Assembly (NCBI GenBank): GCA_945910005.1
Contig: OX246746.1
Location: 34,558,686 to 34,622,685, forward strand
From: Isoperla grammatica
Taxonomy: Eukaryota > Arthropoda > Insecta > Plecoptera > Perlodidae
Direction of reading: 5' to 3'
Length of the DNA stretch: 64,000 nucleotides
Shown: positions 41,970 through 53,282 of the stretch, one piece after another
Layout: each line of letters begins with the position of its first letter
Position numbering within the stretch: position 1 is the first letter of the stretch
The notes under the pieces: model-generated
The model's input: the letters and a program-made list of their open reading frames with translations, nothing else
Told to the model about the DNA's origin: nothing
Databases searched by the model: none
Translations under genes and position numbers: made by a program

Positions 41970-44317
41970 TTTAACATGTGTTCATTTAAATGTGCGATCG
42001 ATAGCGGCTCACTGTGATGAGTTAAACATAGTTCTTAGTTCTTTTAATGGTAAATACGACTTGCTTCTTCTCAGCGAGACGTCTTTACCGGACAATCAAC
42101 ACAACTATCATTTAAATGGTTATGACTCCGTATGTAATTCTAGAATCGGAAGGAGAGGAGGAGGATTACTTTTATTCTTTAGATCTACTTTAAAATTAGA
42201 AAATATTAAGTTTGCTTTTGTTTCTTTTGATGGTATCGCAGGTGTTATTACTTTAGATAATGTAACTAAGATTGACATGCTCTGCGTATATAGACCCCCT
42301 GATAATAATGCAAAAAATGAATTTATTGATGAAATAGACCGCCACATAAAGGGTAACCATAAAAACAAATTCGGGCTCTTCATGGGAGATATTAATTTAA
42401 ATCTCCTCGACGTAAATAATCCGTATGTACAGTCTTATGAAAGTGTTTTAGCATTATTGGATACTTAAAATGTATACACGTTCCGACAAGAGAAGAATTT
42501 GTCCGAGACGAATTAAAAGTTAGCTGTATTGATCACATCTATATTCGTGGAATAATAAAAGGAAAAGTTAAAGCTGCGGTAATAACATCGAAAATTTCAG
42601 ATCACTATCTTACACTCGCATCACTTGGCGTTGAAACCATAAGTAACAGAGACGTTTTGTTGACAGAAAACATAACTGTACGTTTAAATGAACATACACT
42701 ATTAAAAGAATTGGAATATGTTAATTGGGTAAACTTGTTGCACATAAACCGCTGTGAAGAGCTTTATGATCGAATATGTAACGAATTTGACAGTTGTTAC
42801 AAAAGGTCACAATATACTTCACATGTGCGTAGTAGAAATAAAACTCCAAAATCATGGTTAACACCCGCGTTACTCCAAAATATGAAAAACCGAGACAAAT
42901 TATTTAATCAGTGGAAGAGCTGTAATCCAGTAAATCCAAATAAAAGATTATATAGAGACAATTACAAAAAATCTAGAAACAAGGTCAATAAAAGTATACA
43001 AGTAGCTAAGGTGAATTATTATAGGGAAGAGATTAACAAAAGTAAAGATGATATAAAAGGAACCTGGAATATAATAAACAAAGTATCAGGACGGAAAACC
43101 AAAGATCCCGTTGATGTAGTAATAAACAAGTTTTTAGGCAAAAAACATACTCACGAATATATAGCAAACCAGTTCGCTGACACTTTCGTACAGGAGGTGG
43201 AGGACGTAACGCATGACTGCTATTTATCTTGCGGGCCAGAAGATAGTATAAATACTAATGTGCAATCAATGTGGTTGCCTCCAGTAGAAGTAAGCACAGT
43301 AGAGGAAATAATTGATAATTTAGATATAAATAAACAACCAGGTTTCGATGCAATTAGGGTGTTGGACATTAAAAACATAAAAAGTGAGATTTCTCCAGTT
43401 ATTGCGCATTTGATTAACTTGTCAATCAAAGAGGGGAAGGTTCCACAAAAAATGAAAGTGGCCATAGTAAGGCCAATTTATAAAAAGAATGACCATATGT
43501 GCTTTTCAAATTACCGTCCAATTGCAATATTATCAGTAATAGAGAAAATCTTAGAACGTTATATAGCTGACCGTCTCATAAATTATTTAACTAAATTTAA
43601 AATAATAAATAATAAGCAGTTTGGGTATCAGAAAAGAAAAAGTACTGAGGAACTCCTGCTTCAATTCACAAATTTAATAAATACAAAGCTTAATGAAAAC
43701 TTACATGCTATTGCAATGTTTGTTGATTTTACGAAAGCCTCTGACACCATAAGTCACGTAAAACTTTTGGAATCATTAGAAAAAATTGGAGTTAGAGGCA
43801 ACGTTTTGAAATGGTTCAATAGTTATCTAAGCAACCGAACATTAACAGTGAAAATAGGGAAAACTTTTAGTAACATTAAAAGCGTTCAATCAGGAGTTCC
43901 CCAAGGTTCTATTCTGGGACCACAGTTTTACATAATTTACGTAAATGAAATTGGGAACATAATTAAAAATTGTGTGCAGCTTTTTTCTTTGCTGACGATT
44001 CAGCAATTATTGTTGCAGTGCACAGAGATCTCGCGACAGCTACAATCTATATTAATGATGATTTCCGTAACTTACAATGCTGGACACATGATAAATCTTT
44101 AGTTGTCAATTCGTCAAAAACTAAATTCGTGCATATTTGTATGCCACTTAATAAAGATAGGAACACAGACATAAAGATAAAGTTTCATTCAATAGATTGT
44201 ATTCATAATATGGCACTAAAATCGAAATCTGGTAATAATTGCAATTGTCAAAAACAAATTGAATCGGTGCTTGAACATAAGTACCTAGGAGTTTTAGTAG
44301 ACAAGGATTTTTCTTGG
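41970..44317 (+). pseudogene. CR1-like LINE ORF2
   Basis: Endonuclease first: HLNVRSIAAHCDELN, LLLLSETSL, RRGGGLLLFFR and GLFMGDINLNLLD up to a TAA at 42466-42468; after a frame change ISDHY-type SDH motif follows. Reverse transcriptase: FSNYRPIAILSVIEKILER, AMFVDFTKASDTI with the first Asp (usually F-D-x-S/T-K-A-F-D), SGVPQGSILGP, then a second frame change at about 43970 before FFADDSAII with the Asp pair, and HKYLGVLVDKDFSW. The C terminus is cut by a SINE. Two frame breaks and the missing end make it inactive. No RNase H would be expected for CR1. Confidence 0.82.
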
Positions 44318-44701
44318 ATTGATTGATTGATTAATGGGGCTTAACGTCTCATATTTATGCAACGATGGCTAATCGAGACGGTGAGCGGGTGATAATGAAG
44401 ATGAGAAAGATGATAATGAAGAATAAATCCACATCCGAATCAGATCCATTGTACGTCGCGTGAGTCGTCATACGGGAGTCCAGCAAGGGAGGGCAGGGCC
44501 AAGTGGGAGGAGAAATATTCAATGGGACAGTGGGGGGGAAAGGGGATTGGGGTGTGGACTGCACTTCGTCTGACTTCTCCTCCTCGACCAGTCCGGCTTG
44601 GGTGGCCCTACCAGAAGCATACGCTTCCGCCGGCATAGCTCTCGGGATCAACAAAGCACGCAAACCTGCCCACCACGATAAGGTGGCAGTCCCTGGGCAG
44701 G
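44318..44701 (-). mobile_element. SINE-like retroposon, type A head
   Basis: Complete from GATT tail to GGCAGG head. It joins the LINE ORF2 on the left to Harbinger intron DNA on the right; no TSD, which suggests a deletion across the junction. Confidence 0.88.
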
Positions 44702-44897
44702 TGCTAATGTTTAAAATTTCTTCTAGGGACTGATGAATTGGTGATGACCTTAATCCAAATGTGGGTGAAGCATGACGAGCTTTTCACCCGGAAGCACGGC
44801 TTGGCCGCACATGGCTGGACGTAAGTTTGATTAGGCCTACAAATTGTAACAAAATTTGCATGCACATTCATACCAGTGATCATATTGTTGAGTGTTA

Positions 44898-45064
44898 AGG
44901 TGTGTCCACACTTGAGCATTTTCCTCCGAACGAACCAAACGAACCGATCACACAGTCCGAGCTAAAGGTCGGCGCGCTCGGCTCGGACACACGTCTAGAC
45001 GAGCCAAATTTGGTCTTGCGCGTATCGTTCGTTCGGAGGAAAATGCTCAAGTGTGGACCCACCT
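44898..45064. mobile_element. 167-bp MITE with TTA duplications
   Basis: TTA at 44895-44897 and 45065-45067. Near-perfect inverted ends of about 38 bp beginning AGGTGTGTCCACACTTGAGC. A 3-bp TTA target is typical of Harbinger elements. Lies in an intron of the Myb/MADF-like gene. Confidence 0.88.
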
Positions 45065-45067
45065 TTA

Positions 45068-45481
45068 GGTTTATACTGTAACGGCATGTACATGACATGT
45101 CGAACTCCCGGTTTACCGAACCTCTGCTAGGGGATTGACGGACCTTGCAAACTCTATCACCGAATCGCTACATACTAGTAGGCCTAGTACTATAATTGCC
45201 ATCAACAAGTTAAGTCAATATTATATCAATAAGTTGACCAAGTTACAGGGCTTTAAGGAAAATTCAAGTAGGCCTACATGGTCTTACATAAAATTGTAAT
45301 GCTTGTCTATCATAAGCAAAATTGCTACTAGGCCTACCAATTACATGACTGAAAATATGTTTTCAATTTCAAGCTCTATGTAGCCTACATCCATGCCATT
45401 CTATTTCCTTCAATTAGGTCTGTAACACAATGATAACTGTTACCTACAGTGTATGTATAGCCTACTTCTTTGTATTTTCAG
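45068..45481. other. Intron sequence
   Basis: Rich in TAGGCCTAC motifs; no gene. Confidence 0.4.
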
Positions 45482-45566
45482 ACAAATCGTATCAGAGATG
45501 GGCTTCGCAAGCGTACAAAGGAAGGCCTTTGAAAAAAAATGGGCAAATCTGACGGCAAGATACAGG

Positions 45567-46639
45567 GTAAAAGATATATCTTACGTACATAGTTTGGCAT
45601 TTTTCTTGATGTGTACAATCTATCGTTGAGTGAGAAGTGTATGGTAGCTAGGCCCAAAGCCAGTGACTGTCGTCTACTGCTTCGTACAGCCTTCGTAAGT
45701 AAGGATACAATTTTATCAAGGGTCAGGTTGAAACTAAATGCAAGGGTTCGCTTCTTACTCAAGACCGATTGAATACACAATACCTTTTAGATGCAAACTA
45801 GTCGGATAGTACCAAAACGTGAACGCATGCGCACGATGACCTCACATCGTAGTTTCGATCAATGATGCGTTCATGCGCCGACATTTTAGTACTTACCGAC
45901 TAGCGTAGGCCTATGTTATGCTGTACTAACGAACAGCCACTGGCATTACAGTAGGAATACACTGAATTACAGTAGGATGTTACATGGCTGGTTCTGCAAC
46001 CTATTGTATCATTTAAATGAATACACAAGCCATTAGCTAACTGAATAATAATAATATTTATTAGCATTTTAGACTTCCCAAAATAATTTCAATGGAGATA
46101 TTCTTGAGATGGATGGGATCTCTGGCGTGGGTTCAAATCCCGCATAATTTGTTGAAGAGTTTTTAAATTGTCCTTCATCCTTACCAATCACCACTGATTT
46201 ACCATAATACATGTCTAATGTTGTACAAAATTTCAGTTTTCAAAATTTCAGTGTTTCAGTTGATAAAAACACCACCGACGGGTGTCAGCACCGAGGGCGA
46301 TACCCCAACGGCCACAAACTTGCCCTTTTTCGTCCTCCTGGATGATTTTTTTTTCAAGTAAACACACCATAAACCCACCCTTCCTCGTAGACACGTCTCG
46401 TCCTCCTTCATCCCCTTGTGCCCGTCCTTCATCATCGCCTTCAAACATAACTCCCAACTCATCAAAGTCTTCCTCTCTAAGTTCATCTCTTTCTTCATCT
46501 CTCTCCACCAGTCCCGATTTATCCCGCTACCTCACCCTTGCCATGGATATTCCTCAATCCATCCCCTTTCCCAGCACCAGTTCGTCATCTTCACGTGCAT
46601 ATGTGAGGCCGGCACTTCATCACTCCACTACAACCCCCA
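45567..46639. other. Presumed intron and uncertain exon part
   Basis: Carries a ~100-bp palindromic element at 45801-45900, a B-box-like sequence near 46117, and a Ser/Pro-rich open stretch at 46282-46740 whose coding status is unclear. Confidence 0.35.
45801..45900. mobile_element. ~100-bp MITE-like palindrome
   Basis: GTCGGATAGTACCAAAACGT and complement-of-right GTCGGTAAGTACTAAAATGT face each other, flanked by TA. Confidence 0.6.
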
Positions 46640-46851
46640 CCCCAAACAAGATCCCCAAATCCCAAATCATCCAGCGAGGGCGAAGAAGAGCCAGTGACTC
46701 CACGTGCGAAGCCCCAGAAAAAGAAGCAGAAGAAGGCTAGAACTGATGACCCGGTGATGCAGTTCCTGCGTGAAGAGTCTAACAGAGACGAAGCCAACAC
46801 GAAGAGAATGCTCGACATGTTGGAGAAATGTTTCGACAAACAATAGGATTA

Positions 46852-47073
46852 AGAAGTTATTATAATAGATGATAGATAGTAGCTGTAGTAGTAATAGTAG
46901 AATGCAAGGACAGCTTACATTCGTGTGAGATGATGAATTCGAGCATTGAAGTGCGGTCGAGTTACAAAAATAATTAGACGTTTCGACAAGACTTTGTCGA
47001 CACGAGGTCTTGTCGAAACGTCTCGTTATCTTACACGAATGTAAGCTGTTGTATCCTATCCTTGCATTCTACT
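46852..47073. mobile_element. Foldback element with a 14-bp duplication
   Basis: AAACAATAGGATTA at 46838-46851 and 47074-47087. Nested inverted repeats: outer TAGTAGAATGCAAGGA with its complement, and inner GACGTTTCGACAAGA (46977-46991) with TCTTGTCGAAACGTC (47008-47022). Starts 6 bases after the gene 2 stop codon. Confidence 0.75.
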
Positions 47074-47087
47074 AAACAATAGGATTA

Positions 47088-47552
47088 CATTGATACACAT
47101 GATTGATACACATGGACAATACAACATTAAATTTTGTATTTTTATTTCAACTATGTTTATCAAGCAGCTGCTTTCCGCTTGTCATGAGAGTTCTAATCCA
47201 GACTAGAAAGTCAAGATCGATTTCACATTAGACTAAACTCGGATCCGCTAGTCCGTACTCGGCCTGGTTGATAAACGTAGTTCACATACTTGCCTATTTC
47301 CAATGTTCCTATAAAATTGGGAAGTGGTATAGGCTATAGTGTTATTTCACATTAGGGTGCCGGGTGCGAAAACCTACGTAAAGCCTACCTACGTAAAACC
47401 CTTTGATGGGCATATCATATTATGTACATGTAAAATGATTCATACTTTTAATTTAAATTTGTATTATTTGCCTATTATTAAGCATTATTTTTAAAAGGCT
47501 TAACTATCACAATTTTTGCAATTGTCTAACCCTGCCGATGTGAAATCTATGA
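47088..47552. other. No gene seen
   Basis: AT-rich 3' flank of the transposase; no ORF or repeat recognised. Confidence 0.45.
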
Positions 47553-48372
47553 TCACGCCTCTGCTTCAACTTCTCTCATACGTTCTTGGTTCCGATGGAT
47601 GGTGTGCAGCTGAAGTAGCATATCCCGGAATTGTGCACCACTTACTTCATCACGAGGAGCACCAGGTCTCTCTGCTTGTTGTTCCATTTCCTCGTAGTTC
47701 AGTATATCGCCTACTGTGATGCAAATATTGTGCACGACTGCACATGCAGTCAACACTTTAACCCCAGTTTCTAAAGAAACTTCAAGAGCTTTAGTGTATA
47801 TCGATTTCCAACGAATTTTCATGGATCCAAAAACCCTCTCAATCAAGCAACGTCCTCTACTTAAATGGTAGTTAAAGTTACGTTTACTTGGTGTTAAGGG
47901 CTCTTTATAAGGAGGAATTACAGCAATCGGAGTACGGATACAAGCGTAACCCTTGTCCCCGATGAGGAACCATCCGGGAGGTGGATATGTTGCATTTCTG
48001 TAGAGATGGCTGTGTCGTAGAGCCCGCATGTCATGCACCGAACCAGGCAGGCCTACAAAAATGTCGATGAACTTGCCATTGTGGTCACACACACCTTGCA
48101 TCAGAATAGAATAAAACAATTTTTGATTTATGTATTGGTCGTGAAGGTTGGTGGGAACCAATGTCCGGACCTGACATCCATCTATCGCTCCAGCTACCTG
48201 CCGGAATACCGGGCTCCTACAATGTCCTTCGAATCCCCTTCCAACATCTTCCAATTTGGGTCCAGTGGGTACGCAGATGATGTTGTAGGCAATTCGAATT
48301 GTTTCGTTCAACATGCGGCGATTAATGCGGTGTGTAGTGGAGCGTGGTTTATTAAATACACATGCCACAATC
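47553..48372 (-). CDS. PIF/Harbinger transposase III, main exon
   Basis: About 272 open codons on the minus strand after an acceptor CTGCTTCAG| (exon starts at 48372 with IVACVFNKPRS). DDE_Tnp_4 layout with all three acidic residues: AIDGCQ (Asp near residue 63), FLIGDKGY (Asp near 138), and RCLIERVFGSMK (Glu near 177), plus LPGSVHDMRALRHS and CAVVHNICITVGDIL. No internal stop. The enzyme would cut and join element ends; it needs its Myb-like partner, and such genes lie upstream on the plus strand. Two likely 5' exons are given separately. Best-preserved transposase in the window. Confidence 0.88.
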
Positions 48373-48593
48373 CTGAAGCAGGTGCCACATGCAAGCCAGT
48401 AGAGGAATATGATGGCCTAGTAGGAATTAATTTTAATTAATTTTTTAATATATTACAGAAGTCTTGACATTGTGTATGTCACATTAAAGTGCACCAGACA
48501 TGTGTTGTAATAGGCAACCTAATATTTAAATGTGTAAAGTATTATAATGAGTGGTCCTGCTTTTTAATTTTTCAGCAACATGGCTAGGCTACC

Positions 48594-48761
48594 TCATATT
48601 TTGTAGACCACCCTTGGCCCTTTATTCTCAATTTGCTTGCGAACAAAGTTAAAGAGTTCGGAGTCACACGGATGTGATCTTTGGTTTTTGGATTGATCCC
48701 CATTAAGAATGCTCACAATTTGCCGGTTCATTGGTTCAAGAGTGCAATAAGGTCCTCGTTC
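48594..48761 (-). CDS. Possible 5' exon of Harbinger transposase III
   Basis: After an acceptor CTTATTTAG|, in phase with the exon at 48848-48910, reading ERGPYCTLEPMNRQIVSILN and onward to a TGA at 48594-48596. A donor-like GAG|GTAGCC follows but lies behind the stop, so either the exon ends earlier or the frame is broken. Confidence 0.35.
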   Translation of the reverse strand, partial: ERGPYCTLEPMNRQIVSILNGDQSKNQRSHPCDSELFNFVRKQIENKGPRVVYKI

Positions 48762-48847
48762 CTAAATAAGAAGCGTGGTTAGGTAAATTAGGATACGAAC
48801 TAGGCTACCCACTGTTATGTGTGTCAATTTAGTCAAGTTAGGCCTAC

Positions 48848-48910
48848 CTTTGTTTGCATTAACCATAACCATGCGATCGCTTTTCTCCTTCGGGCTCGGG
48901 CTTGAGTCAT
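48848..48910 (-). CDS. Possible first exon of Harbinger transposase III
   Basis: ATG at 48910, 21 codons (MTQARARRRKAIAWLWLMQT then K), then donor AAAG|GTAGGC. An Arg-rich RRRKAIA start is common in this family. Phase 0. Confidence 0.4.
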
Positions 48911-49217
48911 TTTAAAATGAACTAAAGCATACAATATAATCATCAAATTCCGCATTCTTACTTCTTCCGTAGTAACTTTAAGCAGCACTCAAATCAAATT
49001 ACAGGTTAGGATGACAGTCAACCATTTTCGCGGGTTTTTAATGGCTTCTTCTTCTTCTTCTTCTTCGTGTGGATAATTTAAGTTTATTTGGCCAGAAAAA
49101 GGGATTTGAACAATCAAGCAGGCAGTGGATAGTACACATGGCTAGCTAGTGTCCAAAGCTCTTTTTGGCTAGTGGGTAGCAGGTCACCTAGCTGGCAAGT
49201 GGCTACTAGCTAGTGGG
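48911..49217. other. No gene; (TTC)n run
   Basis: TTC repeats at about 49046-49064; GCTAGCTAGTGG-like repeats at 49140-49220. Confidence 0.5.
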
Positions 49218-49620
49218 TTGCAGGCCAAAATCACATTGGGACGCAACCTCAGTAACGATCAGCGAGGGCACTTCATCACCTGTTCCCGTTACATGCCCCA
49301 GGGCTCGATCCTCGGAGCCCTGATGTTTACCCTATTCGTAAACGACATACTAAAGTGTTTCAAGCCAAGCTCGTGCCTCATGTACGCAGACGACCTGAAA
49401 AGTTTTAGGCCCATCGGTGATACGAACGAATGTGCGCTGCTTGAAGCAGACCTTGATGTACTGGCTAACTGGTGCACTTTATGGGAACTCGATCTTAAAG
49501 TTGGGAAGTAGACGCAAAAAAAAACTTTTCAACGTGCGACTATAAAATAAACGGTACGAAGCTAACTAAACTCGACACGGTAAAAGATCTTGGCCTTTTT
49601 ATTAATAGTGATTTGACGTA
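49218..49620 (+). pseudogene. LINE reverse transcriptase fragment
   Basis: Plus-strand palm-domain piece: MPQGSILGALMFTLFVNDIL, then SCLMYADDLKSF with the Asp pair, DLDVLANWCTLWELDL, and, after a frame change at an A9 run (about 49517), KDLGLFINSDLTYN. It resembles CR1/jockey-type polymerases. Nothing of the endonuclease or C terminus remains. The thumb ends where an unrelated ORF1 remnant begins, so two dead elements are joined here. Confidence 0.7.
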
Positions 49621-49639
49621 CAACTAACTTTTTGCAATT

Positions 49640-49918
49640 GCCAGGCAGACAGGGGCGAGTAACATCATAGCCGCTTCTCGCCTGAGTGGGCAAAGAACAT
49701 GTGTATATTTAAAAAGTGAAGAAATAGCGCAGCAATTAACCAAAGACCAAGGATTGGAAATCAAAGGATTATTTATCTCCTCACGCAAGTACATAAGCTC
49801 ATCCACGAAGGTTATCCGCTCAAATGTACTCCCAGATATTTCATGTGAAACGCTTAAGGAACAATTAAATCTAATCGGTAAATTAACGACCCCAATAAAA
49901 CCCCTTATGACCAACAGC
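49640..49918 (+). pseudogene. LINE ORF1 N-terminal fragment
   Basis: Open stretch ASRLSGQRTCVYLKSEEIAQ followed by LEIKGLFISSRKYISSSTKV and an SNVLPDISCETLKEQL block. The order ASR-S-R-C-YL-S and SNV-P-I resembles the RNA-binding part of ORF1 proteins in arthropod LINEs that I recall. No zinc knuckle is present; the end runs into a GATGATGAC repeat. Confidence 0.5.
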
Positions 49919-49934
49919 CGGTACGATGATGACG

Positions 49935-51769
49935 ATGATGAAATTGGAGAGCGCTCGAACTCATTTGTTAGGCGCAGCCAGCAACTGGTATAGCAGTCGA
50001 ATCTTCAGAGACTGGACCGACTTTGAACAGCAGTTCACGAGGACTTTCATCAAAGGAACAAGGCTTCCGGAAAGATGGAGGAAAATGCAAGATCGAACTC
50101 AGAAGAAAGGAGAGAAGATCGACGCACGAATATTTTCATGAGTAAATCTTGTTGTGTCAAGAGCTATTCTTTGTCCCACTGCGAGAAGTGAGTAGAAAAA
50201 CGGGGTTTTCCTAAGTTATTATTTGTTTCATCCCTAATAGCGGTCCCGTGACGGGCGCAAGCTGTCACTGAAGGTTTATCGCATAATTCAATCTCTATAG
50301 CTATTTGAAAGCCGCTGCGGAGGCAGTTAGTCAATTGTCCACCGATCATCTGATGACGAGGGTACGACATTATAGTATCATCATCACCACTTTTTTAATA
50401 GAAATTATTCTGTTTGTTATATCAATGTGAGACATAGAAAAATGAAAATTTCGTTAAAAGTAAGCCAAATTACATTTTTAATTTAAATTTGTATACAAAA
50501 ATCAGATAACTAATCGAGTTAAATCTATACCAATTATAAGACCAATTTATAAGACCGATTTATAAGACCGAGCAATATTTACAGTCAGTCATATTTTCAC
50601 AAGAAAAACATGCCAAATAATTACTAAGAATTTTAGTTTACTATTTGAGATGAAAGTATGATTTGTTTTCTATTTTATTTATTTACTTATTTATTTATTT
50701 ATTTTATTTTTTACATACGTGCATGACGTTGCTATCGTGATTTATTCCACGCAACTTATGGTATGTAAAAAAAATAATAATCAAACCAGAGACCAGTGTA
50801 ACATATTATTATAGGCTATTATTAATACGTACGTTATTTAAATATCTGTGTGTATAGGCATATCTTATTTAAGGTATTTTAAAAATCGATCATTGATTCT
50901 CGACGAACACCCGCGCATCCATTACATGTTAGTTGTTTCGTTTCCATTATTGTATACATGAATGTTACATGATAATACGTACATTTTACCCGACACATAT
51001 TAATATTTTTTATCGGTTGTGTGAAAAGTGTAGAAAAGATAATAATAACAAATTTTCCGACTATCTCTAAATCGTTAATATTAAAGCTATTAGAGCGATT
51101 CAAACATAGAAATGTGTTAGTTTTTATTCAAGAATCCAAAAACTTTGTTAAAATTTGGGAAATATTGAATCTCTAGATTTTTAATATGTAACTATGACAA
51201 TCACTGTAACAATAGGTGACATTTGACAAGTGAGATTTACCGGTAGTGTAAACATCTCATTATCTCGGCTACCTGGACAAGGGTCGCGCTACGTCCGCCA
51301 GCGCTGTGAGCAATTAGGGGTCAGTAAAATAGCCCTCTTTTCAATGAAAATGCCACGTCTCGCGCTCTGTCTGGGACTGGGACAAAGAATAGAACTAGAG
51401 TTTAGTGATACGAAAAATCAGTTGTTGATTGGACAGTAGTCCAAATCACTGTGCGATGTGTTGATGGCGAGAAGCCATACGAACAGTGATGACTTGTTGG
51501 AGGACTTGCGAGCGTTTGAGGAAGTTGATACGCAGCGATCGGAAAGGATTGGCCGAGAAAGAGCTGCAAATGACAATAAGCCAAGAAATCAGTCCGTATC
51601 GAGTGAGCCAAGCCCAAACGTTAACAAGAGTACTACGGCAAGCGCAGTCAGTCAACCTGCAGCTACCACCCAACAGCCATCAGGGACTCACTCTGAGAAA
51701 CGAGTAGTGAAGTGTTACAACTCGTCTGCTCAGAACCAGACTGTCATAGCTACAAAACTACGTTTTTGA
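49935..51769 (+). pseudogene. LTR-retrotransposon gag, split remnant
   Basis: Left part 49935-50185: LLGAASNWYSSRIFRDWTDF, then FEQQFTRTFIKG and MQDRTQKKGEKIDARIFS, the common gypsy gag capsid pattern (A-x2-W-Y, W-x2-F-x3-F). Right part 51405-51769: KSLCDVLMARSHTNSDDLLE, EDLRAFEEVD and a basic tail ending in VKCYN where the zinc knuckle should start. An in-frame TAG lies at about 51437. About 1.2 kb of unassigned DNA separates the parts. No pol. Confidence 0.55.
50186..51404. other. Unassigned 1.2-kb insert within the gag remnant
   Basis: Very AT-rich, TTTATTTATTTA-type runs near 50680-50710. No terminal repeats or coding sequence found. Confidence 0.45.
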
Positions 51770-52796
51770 GTTATGCACATCCAAATTCTTATTTTTTTTT
51801 CTTTATTTTACTGTCATAGTGTCATATCTACAACTCTAGCCTATCAAAACATTATGCAGAAACACGGTGTCATAAGCAACAATAAAAATAATGTTTGTAT
51901 TAGTCACAGTGTCAGAACTGACTGATACAGTGTCAAAGAGAAAAATAATATTCATAACATAGTGTAACAAGTCCTGTGCATAGTGTAATATACGATAACG
52001 CGGAATAAATTTATAACTCAAGAGTGTCATAATGAAGTTACGTCAACGCATGCCGTGATATGATCAGTAATATTTGCTTGACAGTGTCATAGGTGCATAA
52101 ATTGTATCAAATTGTCATTTGATTCATTTTGATATAGTGTCGTACTCGTATAAGTGATGTTATTACGTTGTGTCTCACATGATACTATTTCAGGATGCAA
52201 ACCATTTAGTACCTTACAGTCATAATAGATGTAACTGCACTTTAATAAAATGTACTTTAGTTAAAATCTGGTAAATTAAATACTATTTTTTTAAGCACAA
52301 TATAATACACGCTAAGTGGGAAATGCGACACTATGTTCCTGAAATATTATACAAATCTTCAACGTTTTCCCTCTCATAATGCAATATTGGTTTAAATTAT
52401 AGATAATGCACCGTGGCCCGAATTATGAACAGCTAATAAAAAATAACTAATAGCCAATACATTGCATTTCGGCTGATTTCAAGGCTTCTGTTTGGTGGTT
52501 GTCATGGTGAAAACAAGATAATAGCTATTACCGGGCTTAAGTCAAATAAGAGTTTTTAAAGAAGTTGCCCCTTCGGAACAGCAGTTTCTACACAGAATCG
52601 AGTGCTGCGAATGCCATTTATATATAAGGCAGTGAACATTGTGATAAAGATGGCCACGGGCAAGGTTATTAACTAAGGTAAGTTCAGACAATAATAACTT
52701 TATAATAATTAAGTATGAGGAATTTAGAGGTGGATTTATGCTATCACAGAGTGATTGTAGTTAAAATGCAAGGTGCACAATAATATGATGTTGTCA
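51770..52796. other. No gene seen
   Basis: AT-rich with repeated TAGTGTCAT/CAGTGTCATA motifs between about 51815 and 52145; no ORF supported. Confidence 0.45.
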
Positions 52797-53194
52797 AATG
52801 TTCCTTTAGTGTCAATGCAAGACGTACTGATAGAGACTTGTGAAGATCCAATTGCTGGTGAGACATCCACTCCTTCATTGACAGACGGCAATAATGTTCC
52901 TTTAGTGTCAATGCAAGACGCACTGATAGAGACTTGTGAAGATCCAATTGCTGGTGAGACATCCACTCCTTCATTGACAGACGGCAATAATGTTCCTTTA
53001 GTGTCAATGCAAGACGTACTGATAGAGACTTGTGAAGATCCAATTGCTGGTGAGACATCCACTCCTTCATTGACAGACGGCAATAATGTTCCTTTAGTGT
53101 CAATGCAAGACGTACTGATAGAGACTTGTGAAGATCCAATTGCTGGTGAGACATCCACTCCTTCATTGACAGTCGGCAATAATGTTCCTATGGT
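52797..53194 (+). repeat. 96-bp minisatellite, four copies
   Basis: Units start at 52797, 52893, 52989 and 53085, with a partial fifth. Differences are single bases (for example GACGTACTG or GACGCACTG). Because 96 is divisible by three, the frame coding NVPLVSMQDVLIETCEDPIA stays open through all copies, and frames on the other strand too. Confidence 0.95.
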
Positions 53195-53282
53195 GTTAAG
53201 TGGTGGCACTATTAACGATGGTCAATGATTGATTGATTAATGGGGCTTAAGGTCTCATATTTATGCAACGATGGCTAATCGA

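Larger units (their letters stand above)
40805..44317 (+). mobile_element. CR1-like LINE, 3' end lost
   Basis: Two ORFs on the plus strand, ORF1 with a PHD-type finger and ORF2 with endonuclease and reverse transcriptase. Cut at 44317 by a SINE, beyond which LINE sequence does not continue. Confidence 0.85.
44727..46845 (+). pseudogene. Harbinger accessory Myb/MADF-like gene, gene 2 (exons)
   Basis: Exon a 44727-44820 (acceptor TTCTTCTAG|, donor TGGAC|GTAAGT): TDELVMTLIQMWVKHDELFT. Exon b 45482-45566 (acceptor TATTTTCAG|): QIVSEMGFASVQRKAFEKKW then ANLTARYR. Together they give the three-helix DNA-binding pattern with W in helix 1 and KKW-x-NL in helix 3. Last exon, ending 46845: SSSEGEEEPVTP, a Lys-rich nuclear-localisation-like KPQKKKQKKAR, then MQFLREESNRDEANTKRMLD and stop. 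The link from exon b to the last exon is inferred. No broken frame is seen in these parts, but the first exon and middle are not established, so it may be intact or partial. It faces the transposase at 47.5 kb. Confidence 0.6.

Noticed and set aside
46282..46740. 152-aa Ser/Pro-rich ORF as a gene
   Set aside because: The Harbinger gene 2 tail uses a different frame here; the Ser-rich frame is low complexity and partly antisense-open. Kept only as uncertain intron/exon DNA.
52736..53209. 157-aa and 140-aa minus-strand ORFs over the minisatellite
   Set aside because: Open only because the 96-bp period preserves all frames; no independent support.
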